NCBI GenBank assembly: GCA_031411235.1
Contig: JANOAR010000295.1
Location: 1 to 40,371, forward strand
Direction: 5' to 3'
Source: JANOAR01 sp031411235
GTDB lineage: Bacteria; Verrucomicrobiota; Verrucomicrobiia; Verrucomicrobiales; Verrucomicrobiaceae
DNA: 40,371 bases
The notes below the pieces were generated by a model that did no database searches, was not told where the DNA came from, and saw only the letters and a list, made by a program, of their open reading frames with translations. Each line of letters starts with the position of its first letter. Position 1 is the first letter of the stretch. This document shows, piece after piece, positions 11,175-18,837 of the stretch. A program made the translations under genes and the position numbers.

Positions 11175-13337
11175 CTAGATGGCGGTGTAGCTGAGGCAGC
11201 GGATTTCTTCGAGGGTGGTGTGGCCGGCCATGATTTGGAGGAGGCCTTCTTGGTAGAGGGAGAGGAAGCCGTTTTTGGCGGCGACTCCGCGCATGGCACT
11301 CATGGGGGCCCCCTCTTCGATGAGGTCGCGCAGCTCGGTGGTCATTTCGCAGAGTTCCATGAGGGCGACGCGGCCTGTGTAGCCTGTGCCGTGGCATTCT
11401 TCGCAGCCGACTTTGGTGTAGAGGGGTTGGGTGAGGGGGCTGGTGATGACGCCTTGTTTTGCGAAGTGGTCGATGGTTTCTTGGTTGGGGGCTTCGGGGC
11501 GCTTGCAGTAGCCACAGAGGCGGCGGACGAGGCGCTGGGCTTGGCTGAGGGCGAGGGAGTCGGAGACGAGATATTTTTCGACGCCCATGCTGAGGAGGCG
11601 GGAGACGGCGCGGAGGGAGTCGTTGGCGTGGAGGGTGGTGAGGACGAGGTGGCCAGTGAGGGAGGCGTTGATGGCGGCTCCTGCGGTTTCGGCGTCGCGG
11701 GATTCGCCGATGAGGATGATGTCGGGGTCGGCGCGGAGGAGGGCGCGGAGGCCGTTGGCGAAGGTGAGGCTGTGGGCGGGGTTGGTCTGGGTTTGGTTGA
11801 TGCCTTCGATTTCGTATTCGATGGGGTCTTCGATGGTCTGGATGTTGACGTCTTCGGTGTTTACGCTGTTGAGGAGGGCGTAGAGGGTGGTGGTCTTGCC
11901 GGAGCCGGTGGGGCCGGTGATGAGGCAGAGGCCCTGGTCGCGCTGCATGGTGCGAGCGAAGATGTCGATCTGCCGCTGGCTGAGGTTGAAGTCGGAGAGC
12001 CGCTTGACGCCGTCCTGCTTGTCGAGGAAGCGCATGACGATTTTCTGAAACTCGCGCCGGGTGGGGACGGCGGCGACGCGGACATCGACGCGGCGGCGGC
12101 CCACGGCCATGGCGAAGCGCCCGTCCTGGGCCTCCTGCCGGGACTGGCCCATGCCGGCGTAGTTTTTAATGAGGGCGACGAAGCGCGGGAGCATGGCCTC
12201 AGGGGCGGTGAGGATGGTCTTTAAGTTGCCGTCGATGCGACCACGGAGGCGGGCGAGGTTGTAGTATTTCTCGATGTGTAAGTCGGAGGCGCGGCAGCGG
12301 ATGGCGGTGAAGAGCGCCCACTGGACGAGTTCTTCGGCAGTGTGGTTGGGGTTGCCGGGGTTGATTTCGGCCATGTCCTCGGGGGCAATATCGACGAGGT
12401 TTTCATCGACGCTGATGGTGAGGGTGGCGTCATCGATGGGGGCGAGGGTGGCCTGGCTGCCGAGGGCGGAGGCGGCGCGGGCGATGGCGTCGCGGATGAC
12501 GGCGGCGTCGCCGAGGACGGGGACGATTTTTACCGCAGCGCTGCCGAGGGAGAGCCATTCATCCTCGAAGGCGTAGCAGTCGGAGGTCTCGCTGAGGAGG
12601 TAGATGACGTGCTTGCCGATGTAGAGGGGATAGACGTTGTGGCGCTCAAGCAGCGGGATGGGGAAGAAGGTCTGGCGGGGAGCTTCCTTGGCTCCGTAGC
12701 AGAGGGTGCGCCCCTGGGTAATGATGGACTGCAAGGCGACGCCGAGGTTGCGCTGGATGGCGTTGAAGTCGCTGAGATTGAGGACGCTTTTTTTGTCTTT
12801 GGCGGCTTTGAAGAACTGGCGCAGGCGGTTGACGTCGCCGTCTTCAAAGGGGTAGTTTTCGAGCAGCCATTTAAAAGTGCCTTCCATGCCGAGTTCGCTG
12901 AAGCGCGGGGGCTTCATCTGCTCGATGGGGTTTTCGGCGGGGATGGGGTTGGTGCCGAAGCGTTGGACGAGTTCCTTGCGGGTTTTTTGATACTGGTCGG
13001 AGGAGATGAGGACGCGCAGGGTATAGCTCGGCGGTACGCCCCAGAGGTCGCCTGCCTTGGGCGAGTGGTGGGCCATGACGATGAGGGGGCCGAGGGTGGC
13101 GACGGGGAGCCAGGGGTCGGAGACGCGAGGGACGCGCCCCAGGATGCGGACGGCGCGCTCGGCCTCGGGGGAGCAACTCTCGCGCACGAGGGTGACGGGG
13201 AGGATACCGTTCTGTAAGGCGACGCCTTCGATGGAGAGGAGCCCGCTTTCCTTTACCTGAATAGTTGAAGGTGCCGGATTGGCAGGATTTCCGAAGGATT
13301 CGGAGGCGGTTTGGGGCTTTTGGAGGACGGTGGTCAT
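11175..13337 (-). CDS. GspE/PilB-type secretion ATPase
   Basis: A 720-residue assembly ATPase of the type II secretion / type IV pilus superfamily, which powers pseudopilus assembly at the inner membrane. The N-terminal half (about 1-340) is divergent and lacks an obvious MshEN domain. The C-terminal half has an N2-like segment (DLHIEKYYNLARLRGRIDG), Walker A GPTGSGKT at 475-482, the Asp box with DIILIGESRDAETAG (normally GE-I-RD), the His box (GHLVLTTLHAND) and the metal-binding cysteine region CGYC...CEECHGTGYTGR (four Cys, zinc) typical of GspE and PilB rather than PilT. The gene is 41 bases after the last prepilin gene. No GspF/PilC or secretin gene follows; two-component genes do. Whether it serves a pilus or a secretion system cannot be told. 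Confidence 0.92.
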   Translation of the reverse strand: MTTVLQKPQTASESFGNPANPAPSTIQVKESGLLSIEGVALQNGILPVTLVRESCSPEAERAVRILGRVPRVSDPWLPVATLGPLIVMAHHSPKAGDLWGVPPSYTLRVLISSDQYQKTRKELVQRFGTNPIPAENPIEQMKPPRFSELGMEGTFKWLLENYPFEDGDVNRLRQFFKAAKDKKSVLNLSDFNAIQRNLGVALQSIITQGRTLCYGAKEAPRQTFFPIPLLERHNVYPLYIGKHVIYLLSETSDCYAFEDEWLSLGSAAVKIVPVLGDAAVIRDAIARAASALGSQATLAPIDDATLTISVDENLVDIAPEDMAEINPGNPNHTAEELVQWALFTAIRCRASDLHIEKYYNLARLRGRIDGNLKTILTAPEAMLPRFVALIKNYAGMGQSRQEAQDGRFAMAVGRRRVDVRVAAVPTRREFQKIVMRFLDKQDGVKRLSDFNLSQRQIDIFARTMQRDQGLCLITGPTGSGKTTTLYALLNSVNTEDVNIQTIEDPIEYEIEGINQTQTNPAHSLTFANGLRALLRADPDIILIGESRDAETAGAAINASLTGHLVLTTLHANDSLRAVSRLLSMGVEKYLVSDSLALSQAQRLVRRLCGYCKRPEAPNQETIDHFAKQGVITSPLTQPLYTKVGCEECHGTGYTGRVALMELCEMTTELRDLIEEGAPMSAMRGVAAKNGFLSLYQEGLLQIMAGHTTLEEIRCLSYTAI

Positions 13338-13377
13338 GGGCGAGATGAAGAGGGGAAGGACGCTCGGGTGCTCTAGT

Positions 13378-13914
13378 TTAGAAGCCCCGGTTCGAGGGGT
13401 TGATACCCATGGTGGGCACGGTACTCATGTCGGTGCCGTCGAAAGGGATCTTGAGCCCGATCCCTGTGTCGCCGGGCTTGAGGAGCTTGTACACGAAGTT
13501 GCTCGTCCACTGGATGCGGTAGTCGGCGGTGCTGCCGGAGGCAGTGGGTCGGTAGTGCTGATCCACGTAGGGGGTGCCGGGGTAGGGCTTGGCGGCGTCG
13601 CGGTACTGGAGGTAGCCGAGGACTTGCAACTCGTCGCCTTGGTTGGTTAGCGGGGTCTCGGCCATCTGGCGGCGACTTTGGGCAAAAGCGTGGATGGCGT
13701 GGTTGAGCATTTCCACTCTTTCTCGGGCGACGGCTTCTTTGGCGGATTCATTGAGATTGCCAAAGGTGCCGATGGCGATGCCGGCGATGATGCCGAGCAC
13801 GGCGAGAACGACGATCATTTCGGTCAATGAAAAGCCGAGCGTCCGACGCCTGTGGTGGGGCGATGCGGGCGGCGTAGCGAGAGCGGTGGGGAGATGGCGC
13901 CAGGCGGGTATCAT
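13378..13914 (-). CDS. Prepilin-like protein (fourth of the cluster)
   Basis: A 178-residue protein with a class III prepilin leader: about 27 basic residues ending LG, then FSLTEMIVVLAVLGIIAG, with Glu at position +5 of the mature protein and a hydrophobic helix that anchors and packs pilin subunits. The leader should be cut by a prepilin peptidase after Gly. The rest is a soluble domain with a long helix (NESAKEAVARERVEMLNHAI) followed by a variable C-terminus rich in Tyr, Pro and Gly. I took the ATG at 13914 because the 66 codons further upstream overlap the preceding prepilin gene and look non-coding. It lies 40 bases after that gene and 40 before the ATPase gene. Probably a minor pseudopilin. 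Confidence 0.88.
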   Translation of the reverse strand: MIPAWRHLPTALATPPASPHHRRRTLGFSLTEMIVVLAVLGIIAGIAIGTFGNLNESAKEAVARERVEMLNHAIHAFAQSRRQMAETPLTNQGDELQVLGYLQYRDAAKPYPGTPYVDQHYRPTASGSTADYRIQWTSNFVYKLLKPGDTGIGLKIPFDGTDMSTVPTMGINPSNRGF

Positions 13915-13954
13915 GGACGCAAAGAAGTGGGTGGGCTGGGGACGCGGAGAGGAC

Positions 13955-14413
13955 TCAGTAGAATATTTGACCTGCGCTGTCGGAGAGGGTGACTTTTCGC
14001 AGGGGCTCCAGGGAGGTGGGGAAGGTAACGCTGTAGCCAGAGGGCATGTAGAGGGCGAGGGTGGTCTCTGAATAGGCGAGGTAGGGGCGCACGGCGGCGT
14101 AGCGTAAATCATTGGTGCTGGCGGCAGGCCAGTCGATGCTGATGGCCTGAGTGCGCCCTCGGATCTGGATAAGCGAGGCGGTGGCTAAGTTGAGCGCCTC
14201 GGCGCGGGAGATGGCGAGGTTGCGCTCGCCATCGCTTCTCATGCGTGTGACCTGGGGGATGGCGAGAAAGGCCATGATGCCGATGATGGCGACGGCGGCG
14301 AGCAGTTCGATGAGGGAGAAGCCAAAACGCCGCCGCCCCATGGCAGCGATTCCGCGAGCGGTGAAGGGGGCGCTAGCAACGGTAAGTGTGGGCGGTGGGC
14401 TGTTGGCTAACAT
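13955..14413 (-). CDS. Prepilin-like protein (third of the cluster)
   Basis: A prepilin with the processing site MGRRRFG|FSLIELLAAVAIIGIM: basic residues, Gly at -1, Phe at +1, Glu at +5, then a membrane helix. The ATG at 14413 gives 152 residues; an internal ATG at 14341 would give a textbook six-residue leader and may be the true start, which I cannot decide. The soluble domain (about 100 residues) starts with a helix rich in Arg and Ala (SRAEALNLATASLIQIRGR) and ends QIFY. No cysteines suggest a disulfide loop. It is 18 bases downstream of the second prepilin gene, clearly in the same operon. Confidence 0.87.
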   Translation of the reverse strand: MLANSPPPTLTVASAPFTARGIAAMGRRRFGFSLIELLAAVAIIGIMAFLAIPQVTRMRSDGERNLAISRAEALNLATASLIQIRGRTQAISIDWPAASTNDLRYAAVRPYLAYSETTLALYMPSGYSVTFPTSLEPLRKVTLSDSAGQIFY

Positions 14414-14431
14414 GGCTTCTGGGACGTTGAG

Positions 14432-14899
14432 TTACGGGTAGTAGAGTTGCACCTCAGGCCCGGTGGAGGTGGTGCTCCAGGTGGGTAGCAGGATGTAGGT
14501 GCCGTCTTGCTTCATGGCCTCGGTCTGGATTTTGTCGCCATTCGCGGTACTGTTGGTGACGAAGTCGCTGGAGGTGGAGGAGTCGAGGTAGGTGGCGACG
14601 GCCTGGAGCCTAGCGAAATTGGTGGGGGTGCTGATGTTCCAGATGCTTTGGATGGCGGAGACTCCGAGGATTTGGCCCGTGGTTAGGGAGCGCGTCTGGC
14701 CGCTGACCCAGGCGTTCACCGCTGTCTGCAAGGCCGATTGCTGCTGCCGGGCGAGGACTCGGCGGGAATCCAGCGAGGCATTCGTAACGGCGCTGATGAT
14801 GAGACTCGAAAGGATGCCCATGATGGCGATGGTGATGATCGCCTCGACCAGGCTGAAGGCTTGGCGACTCGGAAAAGGAACGGGCGATGACGTTTTCAC
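14432..14899 (-). CDS. Prepilin-like protein (second of the cluster) with Ala at -1
   Basis: A 155-residue protein if translation starts at the GTG at 14899, which gives the leader MKTSSPVPFPSRQA and then FSLVEAIITIAIMGILSS, a clear prepilin helix with Glu at +5. The frame is open back to an ATG at 14992, but that would place the start inside the hairpin at 14941-14968 and add unlikely sequence, so I prefer GTG. The residue before the cleavage point is Ala; most prepilin peptidases want Gly there but some accept Ala. The remainder is a helix followed by a Ser/Thr-rich soluble domain with repeated STS motifs and a C-terminal VQLYYP. Operon partner of the other prepilins. Confidence 0.85.
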   Translation of the reverse strand: MKTSSPVPFPSRQAFSLVEAIITIAIMGILSSLIISAVTNASLDSRRVLARQQQSALQTAVNAWVSGQTRSLTTGQILGVSAIQSIWNISTPTNFARLQAVATYLDSSTSSDFVTNSTANGDKIQTEAMKQDGTYILLPTWSTTSTGPEVQLYYP

Positions 14900-14940
14900 G
14901 GGACGGAGGGCTGGGCGAGTTGGGCAGTTTTTAATAGGCA

Positions 14941-14968
14941 CCCCGCTGGCGTATGAGCACCAGCGGGG
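14941..14968 (-). promoter_or_regulatory. Intercistronic hairpin after the major prepilin gene
   Basis: CCCCGCTGG (14941-14949) and CCAGCGGGG (14960-14968) form a perfect 9-bp stem with a 10-base loop. It lies about 78 bases beyond the stop of the first prepilin gene and about 40 before the second start. No run of T follows, so it is more likely an mRNA-processing or stability hairpin, or a partial attenuator, than a full terminator. It could let the first gene be expressed far above the rest, as is usual for a major pilin subunit. Confidence 0.6.
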
Positions 14969-15045
14969 CAACTGAGCGGGGCGGCTGGCCACCCCGTGGG
15001 ATACTTCGAACTAACAGGACAAGAGGGGGTTAGCCCTGCTGGCTA

Positions 15046-15462
15046 TTATTGCTTGTATTCGAGAATCTTGGTGCTGGCGTTGAACTCCAGGTGGGGGAGC
15101 ATCAGGTCATAGGCGTCAGCGGCGTCTGCTGCGTCATTGGCAGGCAGATTGGGCACGGTGAAGATTTTGCCTTTGAAGGTGCCGGAGGTAGGCGACAGGG
15201 TGCCTGCGCCGATTTCGGTGATGCCAGTTGCCTTGTCGGTAGCGGTGGGGACGGCACCTGCTGCGACGGCGGAGCTGGAGACGGAGGCGACGTTCTGCGC
15301 ATTGCGCTGAGCGACGGACTCACGAGCCTGGGCATTGATGTTGCCGATGTTAGGAATCGCGATAGCAGCGATAACACCAATAACGGCGATAACGACGAGC
15401 ATTTCAATCAAGCTGAAGCCTTGGCGGCCGAGCTTACGGATGTTGAGTTTAGTGTTTTTCAT
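15046..15462 (-). CDS. Major prepilin/pseudopilin (GspG/PilA-like), first gene of the cluster
   Basis: A 138-residue protein beginning MKNTKLNIRKLGRQG, then FSLIEMLVVIAVIGVIAAIA: a short basic leader, Gly at -1, Phe at +1, Glu at +5 and a hydrophobic helix. The small soluble domain is Ala/Thr/Gly-rich with a NAQARESVAQRNAQN helix. Its size, its first position in the operon, its own strong promoter (TTGACC-16-TATAAT about 85 bases upstream of the start) and a hairpin after its stop all point to the abundant structural subunit. The ATG at 15462 is chosen over one 12 codons upstream because it gives the standard leader. No Shine-Dalgarno sequence precedes it (ACAAAACAACA). No second cysteine pair or Ca-site typical of GspG was recognised. 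Confidence 0.9.
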   Translation of the reverse strand: MKNTKLNIRKLGRQGFSLIEMLVVIAVIGVIAAIAIPNIGNINAQARESVAQRNAQNVASVSSSAVAAGAVPTATDKATGITEIGAGTLSPTSGTFKGKIFTVPNLPANDAADAADAYDLMLPHLEFNASTKILEYKQ

Positions 15463-15546
15463 TGTTGTTTTGTATGGGCTGTGTTGTTGTTTGGGCACCC
15501 AAGCACTTCTATATCCGTGAGGATTTCCTGCGCTCAGTTAATAGAA

Positions 15547-15574
15547 ATTATAACAGTTACATAAAATTGGTCAA
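15547..15574 (-). promoter_or_regulatory. Strong sigma-70-type promoter for the prepilin operon
   Basis: Read on the minus strand, TTGACC (15574-15569) and a perfect TATAAT (15552-15547) are separated by 16 bases within a very AT-rich stretch (15540-15602). Transcription would start near 15540, leaving a leader of about 78 bases before the major prepilin ATG. It is the best promoter-like sequence I can see in the window. Confidence 0.75.
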
Positions 15575-15748
15575 TTATAATTTATATAATTACCAAAATA
15601 TTCACGCCAAGCAAGGAGCGGCCTTGAGCGCGAAGTGTCGTGGAACCGTAGCGAGGCAACGCGCTGGGCCAGCCTTTGCAGCCCTGTGTCCACGGGCAAA
15701 ATACCCGCGCTTACTTTTTCAATCACGCCGTAATCCAAGATATAAAGG

Positions 15749-15788
15749 CACAGGGCTATCGCTCCGCAGTGGGAGCGATAGCCCTGTG
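15749..15788 (-). terminator. Long perfect hairpin downstream of tal, probable terminator
   Basis: Arms 15749-15765 and 15772-15788 are perfectly complementary over 17 bp, with a 6-base loop. On the minus strand it lies about 60 bases beyond the transaldolase stop and is followed by CCTTTATATCTT, a weak T-rich tail. It could equally be a REP-like palindrome that has been recruited as a terminator. Confidence 0.6.
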
Positions 15789-15847
15789 TTGAGGCATTTA
15801 CGGAGACACCGCTCTAGCGCAGAGTCTAGCCGCCAGCATTTAGCTGG

Positions 15848-16804
15848 CTAGAGCGCCGCTTGCACGAGCTTCTCGAGCTTCACGATGTCTTTGCCAAAGT
15901 TGCGGATGCCTTCAGCCGTCTTCTCGGTGGCCATGGGGTCTTCGTTGAGCATCCAGCGGAAGGTATTTTCATCCATCGCGATGCGCTCGATCTTCCCGGC
16001 TTTGGCGGTGTTGGCGCTGAGCTTCTGGGTCAGCGGATCGCTGGAGGCAGCGAGTTCAGCAAGGAGGTTAGGGCTGATGGTGAGCAGATCGCAGCCGCAG
16101 AGTTCGGTGATTTCGCCCTTGTTGCGGAAGCTCGCGCCCATCACTTCCGTACCGTAGTCGAAGTGCTTGTAGTAGTTGTAGATCGCGGTCACGGAGACCA
16201 CGCCGGGATCTTCCGCAGCGGTGTAATCGAGGCCCGTGCTCTTCTTGTGCCAGTCGAGGATGCGACCGACGAAGGGCGAGATGAGCTTGATGCCACCCTC
16301 GGCGCAGGCAATGGCTTGGGCGAGGCTGAAGAGCAGCGTGAGGTTGCAGTTGATGCCTTCTTTTTGCAACACTTCGGCGGCTTTGATGCCTTCCCAAGTC
16401 GAGGCGATTTTGATCAAGATGCGTTCGCGGCCAATGCCAGCCTTTTCATACAGACTGATGATGTGGCGTGCCTTCGAGAGCGTGCCTGCGGTGTCGAAGG
16501 AGAGGCGGGCGTCCACTTCGGTGGAAACGCGGCCAGGGACGATCTTCAGGATTTCGAGGCCAAAGTTGACCAGGATGCGGTCGATGACGCTGTCCACCAG
16601 CGCGAGGCCGCTGAGCGATGAGCCTTTGTGATCGGTCACAGCGGAGTCCACCAGCGCCTTGTATTCAGGCTTCAGCGCAGCGGCAAGGATGAGCGAGGGA
16701 TTGGTCGTCGCGTCGAGTGGCTTGAATGACTTCATCGACTCAAAGTCTCCGGTATCGGCGACGACTTTGGTGAAACTCTTGAGCTGATCGAGCTGCGTGG
16801 ACAT
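15848..16804 (-). CDS. tal: Transaldolase
   Basis: A 318-residue class I transaldolase of the TalB subfamily, which moves a dihydroxyacetone unit between sedoheptulose-7-phosphate and glyceraldehyde-3-phosphate in the non-oxidative pentose phosphate pathway (cytoplasm). The Schiff-base lysine is Lys132 (ILIKIASTWEG), the same number as in E. coli TalB; Asp and Glu of the active site are in FKPLDATTNPSL (about 28-39) and STEVDAR (94-100). NLTLLFSLAQAIACAEGG and SPFVGRILDWHKK follow as in the family. The length and start agree with TalB. The gene is divergent from the iron-sulfur gene pair, 169 bases away, and has inverted repeats just after its stop. Confidence 0.97.
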   Translation of the reverse strand: MSTQLDQLKSFTKVVADTGDFESMKSFKPLDATTNPSLILAAALKPEYKALVDSAVTDHKGSSLSGLALVDSVIDRILVNFGLEILKIVPGRVSTEVDARLSFDTAGTLSKARHIISLYEKAGIGRERILIKIASTWEGIKAAEVLQKEGINCNLTLLFSLAQAIACAEGGIKLISPFVGRILDWHKKSTGLDYTAAEDPGVVSVTAIYNYYKHFDYGTEVMGASFRNKGEITELCGCDLLTISPNLLAELAASSDPLTQKLSANTAKAGKIERIAMDENTFRWMLNEDPMATEKTAEGIRNFGKDIVKLEKLVQAAL

Positions 16805-16934
16805 GGGGTGTAGGTAGGGTAGGGGATCGAGGTTTTACGTTTTTGAGCGGCAGCGATAGTAATGGGCTGGCGGGGCGGGGCAAACGCAAAATCCTGGGCG
16901 CTGGCTTCGGCGCGATCCGCCCCTTCTCAACCCG

Positions 16935-16955
16935 CCATCTTCCATCTTCCATCTT
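16935..16955. repeat. Triple heptamer repeat (CCATCTT) upstream of the IscA-type gene
   Basis: Three exact copies of the 7-base unit CCATCTT run from 16935 to 16955 (AAGATGG on the other strand), ending 18 bases before the ATG of the IscA-type gene, in the divergent region shared with tal. It has the same period as the repeats at 3931-3965 and 33584-33624. Confidence 0.75.
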
Positions 16956-16973
16956 CTGCACTACCCTCCGCCC

Positions 16974-17345
16974 ATGTCCCCAGCCCCCGCAGTGAATTTC
17001 AAAATCGGCAATGACAAGCTCATCCGCGTCATGCCGAATGCCGCGAGCAAGCTCATCAGCCTGCTCACCAAGCAAGGCCGTGCCGAGAATGGTGCCCTGC
17101 GCGTCGCCGTCGTGGGCGGTGGCTGCTCGGGGTTGCAGTACAAGATGGATCTCGTCGATGGCCCGGCGAACCGAGACATCATGGTCGTCACCAGCGAGGT
17201 GCGCGTGGTCATCGACCCGAAGAGCGCACTGTTTGTCTCGGGCTCAGAGTTGGACTACAGCGACGACATGCAGAGCGGCGGCTTCAAGGTGAAGAACCCC
17301 AACGCCGTGGTCACCTGCTCCTGCGGGGAAAGCTTCGCCGCGTGA
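16974..17345 (+). CDS. IscA/SufA/ErpA-type iron-sulfur carrier
   Basis: A 123-residue A-type carrier protein. It keeps the three cysteines that bind the iron-sulfur cluster: Cys51 in GGGCSGLQY, and Cys115 and Cys117 in the C-terminal CSCGESF. A-type carriers pass [4Fe-4S] or [2Fe-2S] clusters from the scaffold to target enzymes in the cytoplasm. The N-terminus has about 20 extra residues before the usual start of homology (MPNAASKLISLL), so a shorter start at an internal ATG (17031) is possible. It overlaps the hscB-like gene by one base and is the first gene of that operon. No scaffold (iscU), desulfurase or hscA is visible nearby. I cannot tell IscA, SufA and ErpA apart from the sequence alone. 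Confidence 0.92.
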   Translation: MSPAPAVNFKIGNDKLIRVMPNAASKLISLLTKQGRAENGALRVAVVGGGCSGLQYKMDLVDGPANRDIMVVTSEVRVVIDPKSALFVSGSELDYSDDMQSGGFKVKNPNAVVTCSCGESFAA

Positions 17346-17899
17346 TGATGGATGCCTTTGCCACCCTCGGCCTGCCGCGCCTTGCCGCTCTCGATGAAGA
17401 AGCCGTGCGCAGCGCCTATTTTGAAAAGGCCAAGCAAACACCTGCCGACGGCACTGAGATCCATGCTGCCTACGATACCCTGCTCGCGCCCGAGAAACGC
17501 CTGAAGCACCTGTTGGAACTCGCTGCTCCCGCCGAGGCTAAGCAGTGGCGCACGGTGCAAATGAGTGAAGCGCTGATGCAGCACTTCATGGCCCTGGGCC
17601 GCGTGCGCCCCGAGGCCGAAGCGCTCATTGACAAGCGAGCCAAAGCCCAGTCGGCCCTCACGCGAGCGCTGCTCGAACGCCAGACTTATGCCCTGCGAGA
17701 CAGTTTCGAACAAATCGGCTTTGCGCTCGATGAGCAACGCACGGCACTCCTCGGCACCCTGCCAGCGCTCGATACTCAACTCAAGACAGACGCTGCTGAC
17801 ACCACGGCTTGGCGCGCTCTCGCCGAAGCCCAAGCCCACCTTTCCTACCTCGCCAAGTGGCAGGCGCAGGTGCGTGAGCTGCTGCTGAAGCTGATGTGA
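17345..17899 (+). CDS. HscB-like co-chaperone with a degenerate J-domain (no HPD)
   Basis: A 184-residue protein with the two-part layout of HscB: a short N-terminal J-like region (about 1-55: DAFATLGLP..., AAYDTLLAPEKRLKHLLEL) and a C-terminal three-helix region (about 65-180) like the IscU-binding bundle. HscB brings the scaffold IscU to the Hsp70 HscA and stimulates its ATPase through the HPD tripeptide. Here the helix II-III loop reads FEKAKQTPADGTEIHAAY: HPD is absent and the loop is shorter. Either it no longer stimulates an Hsp70 or works differently. The start ATG (17345) shares its A with the upstream TGA; the next codon is also ATG and a GTG lies one codon earlier. Coupling with the A-type carrier supports an iron-sulfur role. 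It converges on the Uma2 gene, 11 bases away. Confidence 0.72.
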   Translation: MMDAFATLGLPRLAALDEEAVRSAYFEKAKQTPADGTEIHAAYDTLLAPEKRLKHLLELAAPAEAKQWRTVQMSEALMQHFMALGRVRPEAEALIDKRAKAQSALTRALLERQTYALRDSFEQIGFALDEQRTALLGTLPALDTQLKTDAADTTAWRALAEAQAHLSYLAKWQAQVRELLLKLM

Positions 17900-17910
17900 G
17901 GAAACTAGTT

Positions 17911-18588
17911 TTAGCCCCTCGTTCCCAGTCTCTCACGAAATCCTCGCAGCGCCCGCGACACGGGCTGCACGATGGCGAATTCTTCGACTAGAGACAATTC
18001 CAAGCCTGCGAGCAAACGGCTTTGTGTGGTCGGCACAAATGTATCATCCGCTTCGCGAGCGAACCCTTGCAGCCGATCATTCTGCCATACCCAGACTTCC
18101 TTCGCGCCAAGCGCACGCCAAAGTTCAATTTTGTCGATGCCGCCAGAAGTCAGCCCGACCTCCACGATCAACTCGGGTTTGTCTGGCAGCTCAAGGCCAA
18201 AGGTGAATGACTCATCGGGCTCTGCCCCTGCCATGCCTTTCTGTCTTTGTGTCGAACTCCCCCAACCTTGGAAATCAATACCCAGCCAATCGCAGTAGGC
18301 CGCAATGAGGTGACTGATCGCCACCTTGAGAAATTCATGTTTGGTGGAGATGCTCATAATTTCGATTTGGCCATTGAAGAAGCGCACGCGCTGCCCGCTG
18401 CCCTCCAGAGCCTCGTCAAGTCGCAGGTAGGTGTCCCAATCACTGAGCCCTACCAGGGCTGTCTCGCCCGGCGCAGGCACAGGCTTTGACACGAGACGGC
18501 TCGTTGCCGTATCGGCCCGAGGACTGCCAACCCTGGGCTGCTGGCGAGTGCTACGACGAGATTTAGGGACTGCAACGGCTGTGCTCAT
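17911..18588 (-). CDS. Uma2-family putative endonuclease (DUF820)
   Basis: A 225-residue protein with a Uma2-type restriction-endonuclease-like fold. The middle contains the family's WDTYLRLDE and VRFFNGQIEIMSIS segments, and the PD-(D/E)xK-like core is in DKPELIVEVGLTSGGIDKIELWRALGAKEVWVW (about residues 150-180, acidic residue in ELIVEV, Lys in IDKIELW). The N-terminal 40 residues are basic and Ser/Arg-rich, and longer than in most members. Uma2 proteins are common in Cyanobacteria and Planctomycetota-Verrucomicrobiota and their biological target is unknown. The ATG at 18588 is preferred over one 12 codons upstream. It stands alone between a convergent and a divergent neighbour. Confidence 0.82.
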   Translation of the reverse strand: MSTAVAVPKSRRSTRQQPRVGSPRADTATSRLVSKPVPAPGETALVGLSDWDTYLRLDEALEGSGQRVRFFNGQIEIMSISTKHEFLKVAISHLIAAYCDWLGIDFQGWGSSTQRQKGMAGAEPDESFTFGLELPDKPELIVEVGLTSGGIDKIELWRALGAKEVWVWQNDRLQGFAREADDTFVPTTQSRLLAGLELSLVEEFAIVQPVSRALRGFRERLGTRG

Positions 18589-18656
18589 GGCCGCACAGAT
18601 ACCCGTCTCGGTATTGAATCGCAAGCTGCCAAAACCTCGCCGTCTTAGCGCAAAAG

Positions 18657-18676
18657 CAGCCCGCCGAGGCGGGCTG
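18657..18676. repeat. Short GC-rich hairpin in the Uma2-MFS divergent region
   Basis: CAGCCCGC (18657-18664) and GCGGGCTG (18669-18676) form a perfect 8-bp stem with a 4-base loop (CGAG). On the minus strand it is followed by TTTT, so it could end transcription towards the Uma2 gene, but it would then lie in that gene's own upstream region. It may be a short palindromic repeat or an operator. Confidence 0.45.
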
Positions 18677-18837
18677 TCAGCGAGGCGGAACCGTTATCGC
18701 ATTCATATTTTCCTTGTTTCTCCCTCTCGACCTGCATAGAAACGCCGCCGCTTCTGCTGCCTAGTCCTATCAAAAATGGCTCGCTCCAGTTGAAGTCAAT
18801 CAACCAAGACACTCAAATCGCAAACACACATCAATCT

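Larger units (their letters stand above)
15463..15847. other. Intergenic region between the prepilin operon and tal
   Basis: This 385-base stretch holds no convincing gene. From left to right it contains the leader and AT-rich promoter of the prepilin operon (15463-15602), a GC-rich stretch with no clear features (15603-15748), a long perfect hairpin (15749-15788), and nested inverted repeats around the end of tal: GCTCTAGC (15811-15818) with GCTAGAGC (15847-15854), and GCCAGC-ATTTA-GCTGGC (15832-15848). Confidence 0.6.

Noticed and set aside
10962..12224. Plus-strand open frame (420 codons), Gly/Val/Glu-rich
   Set aside because: Antisense to the response regulator and GspE/PilB genes, with no protein-like features.
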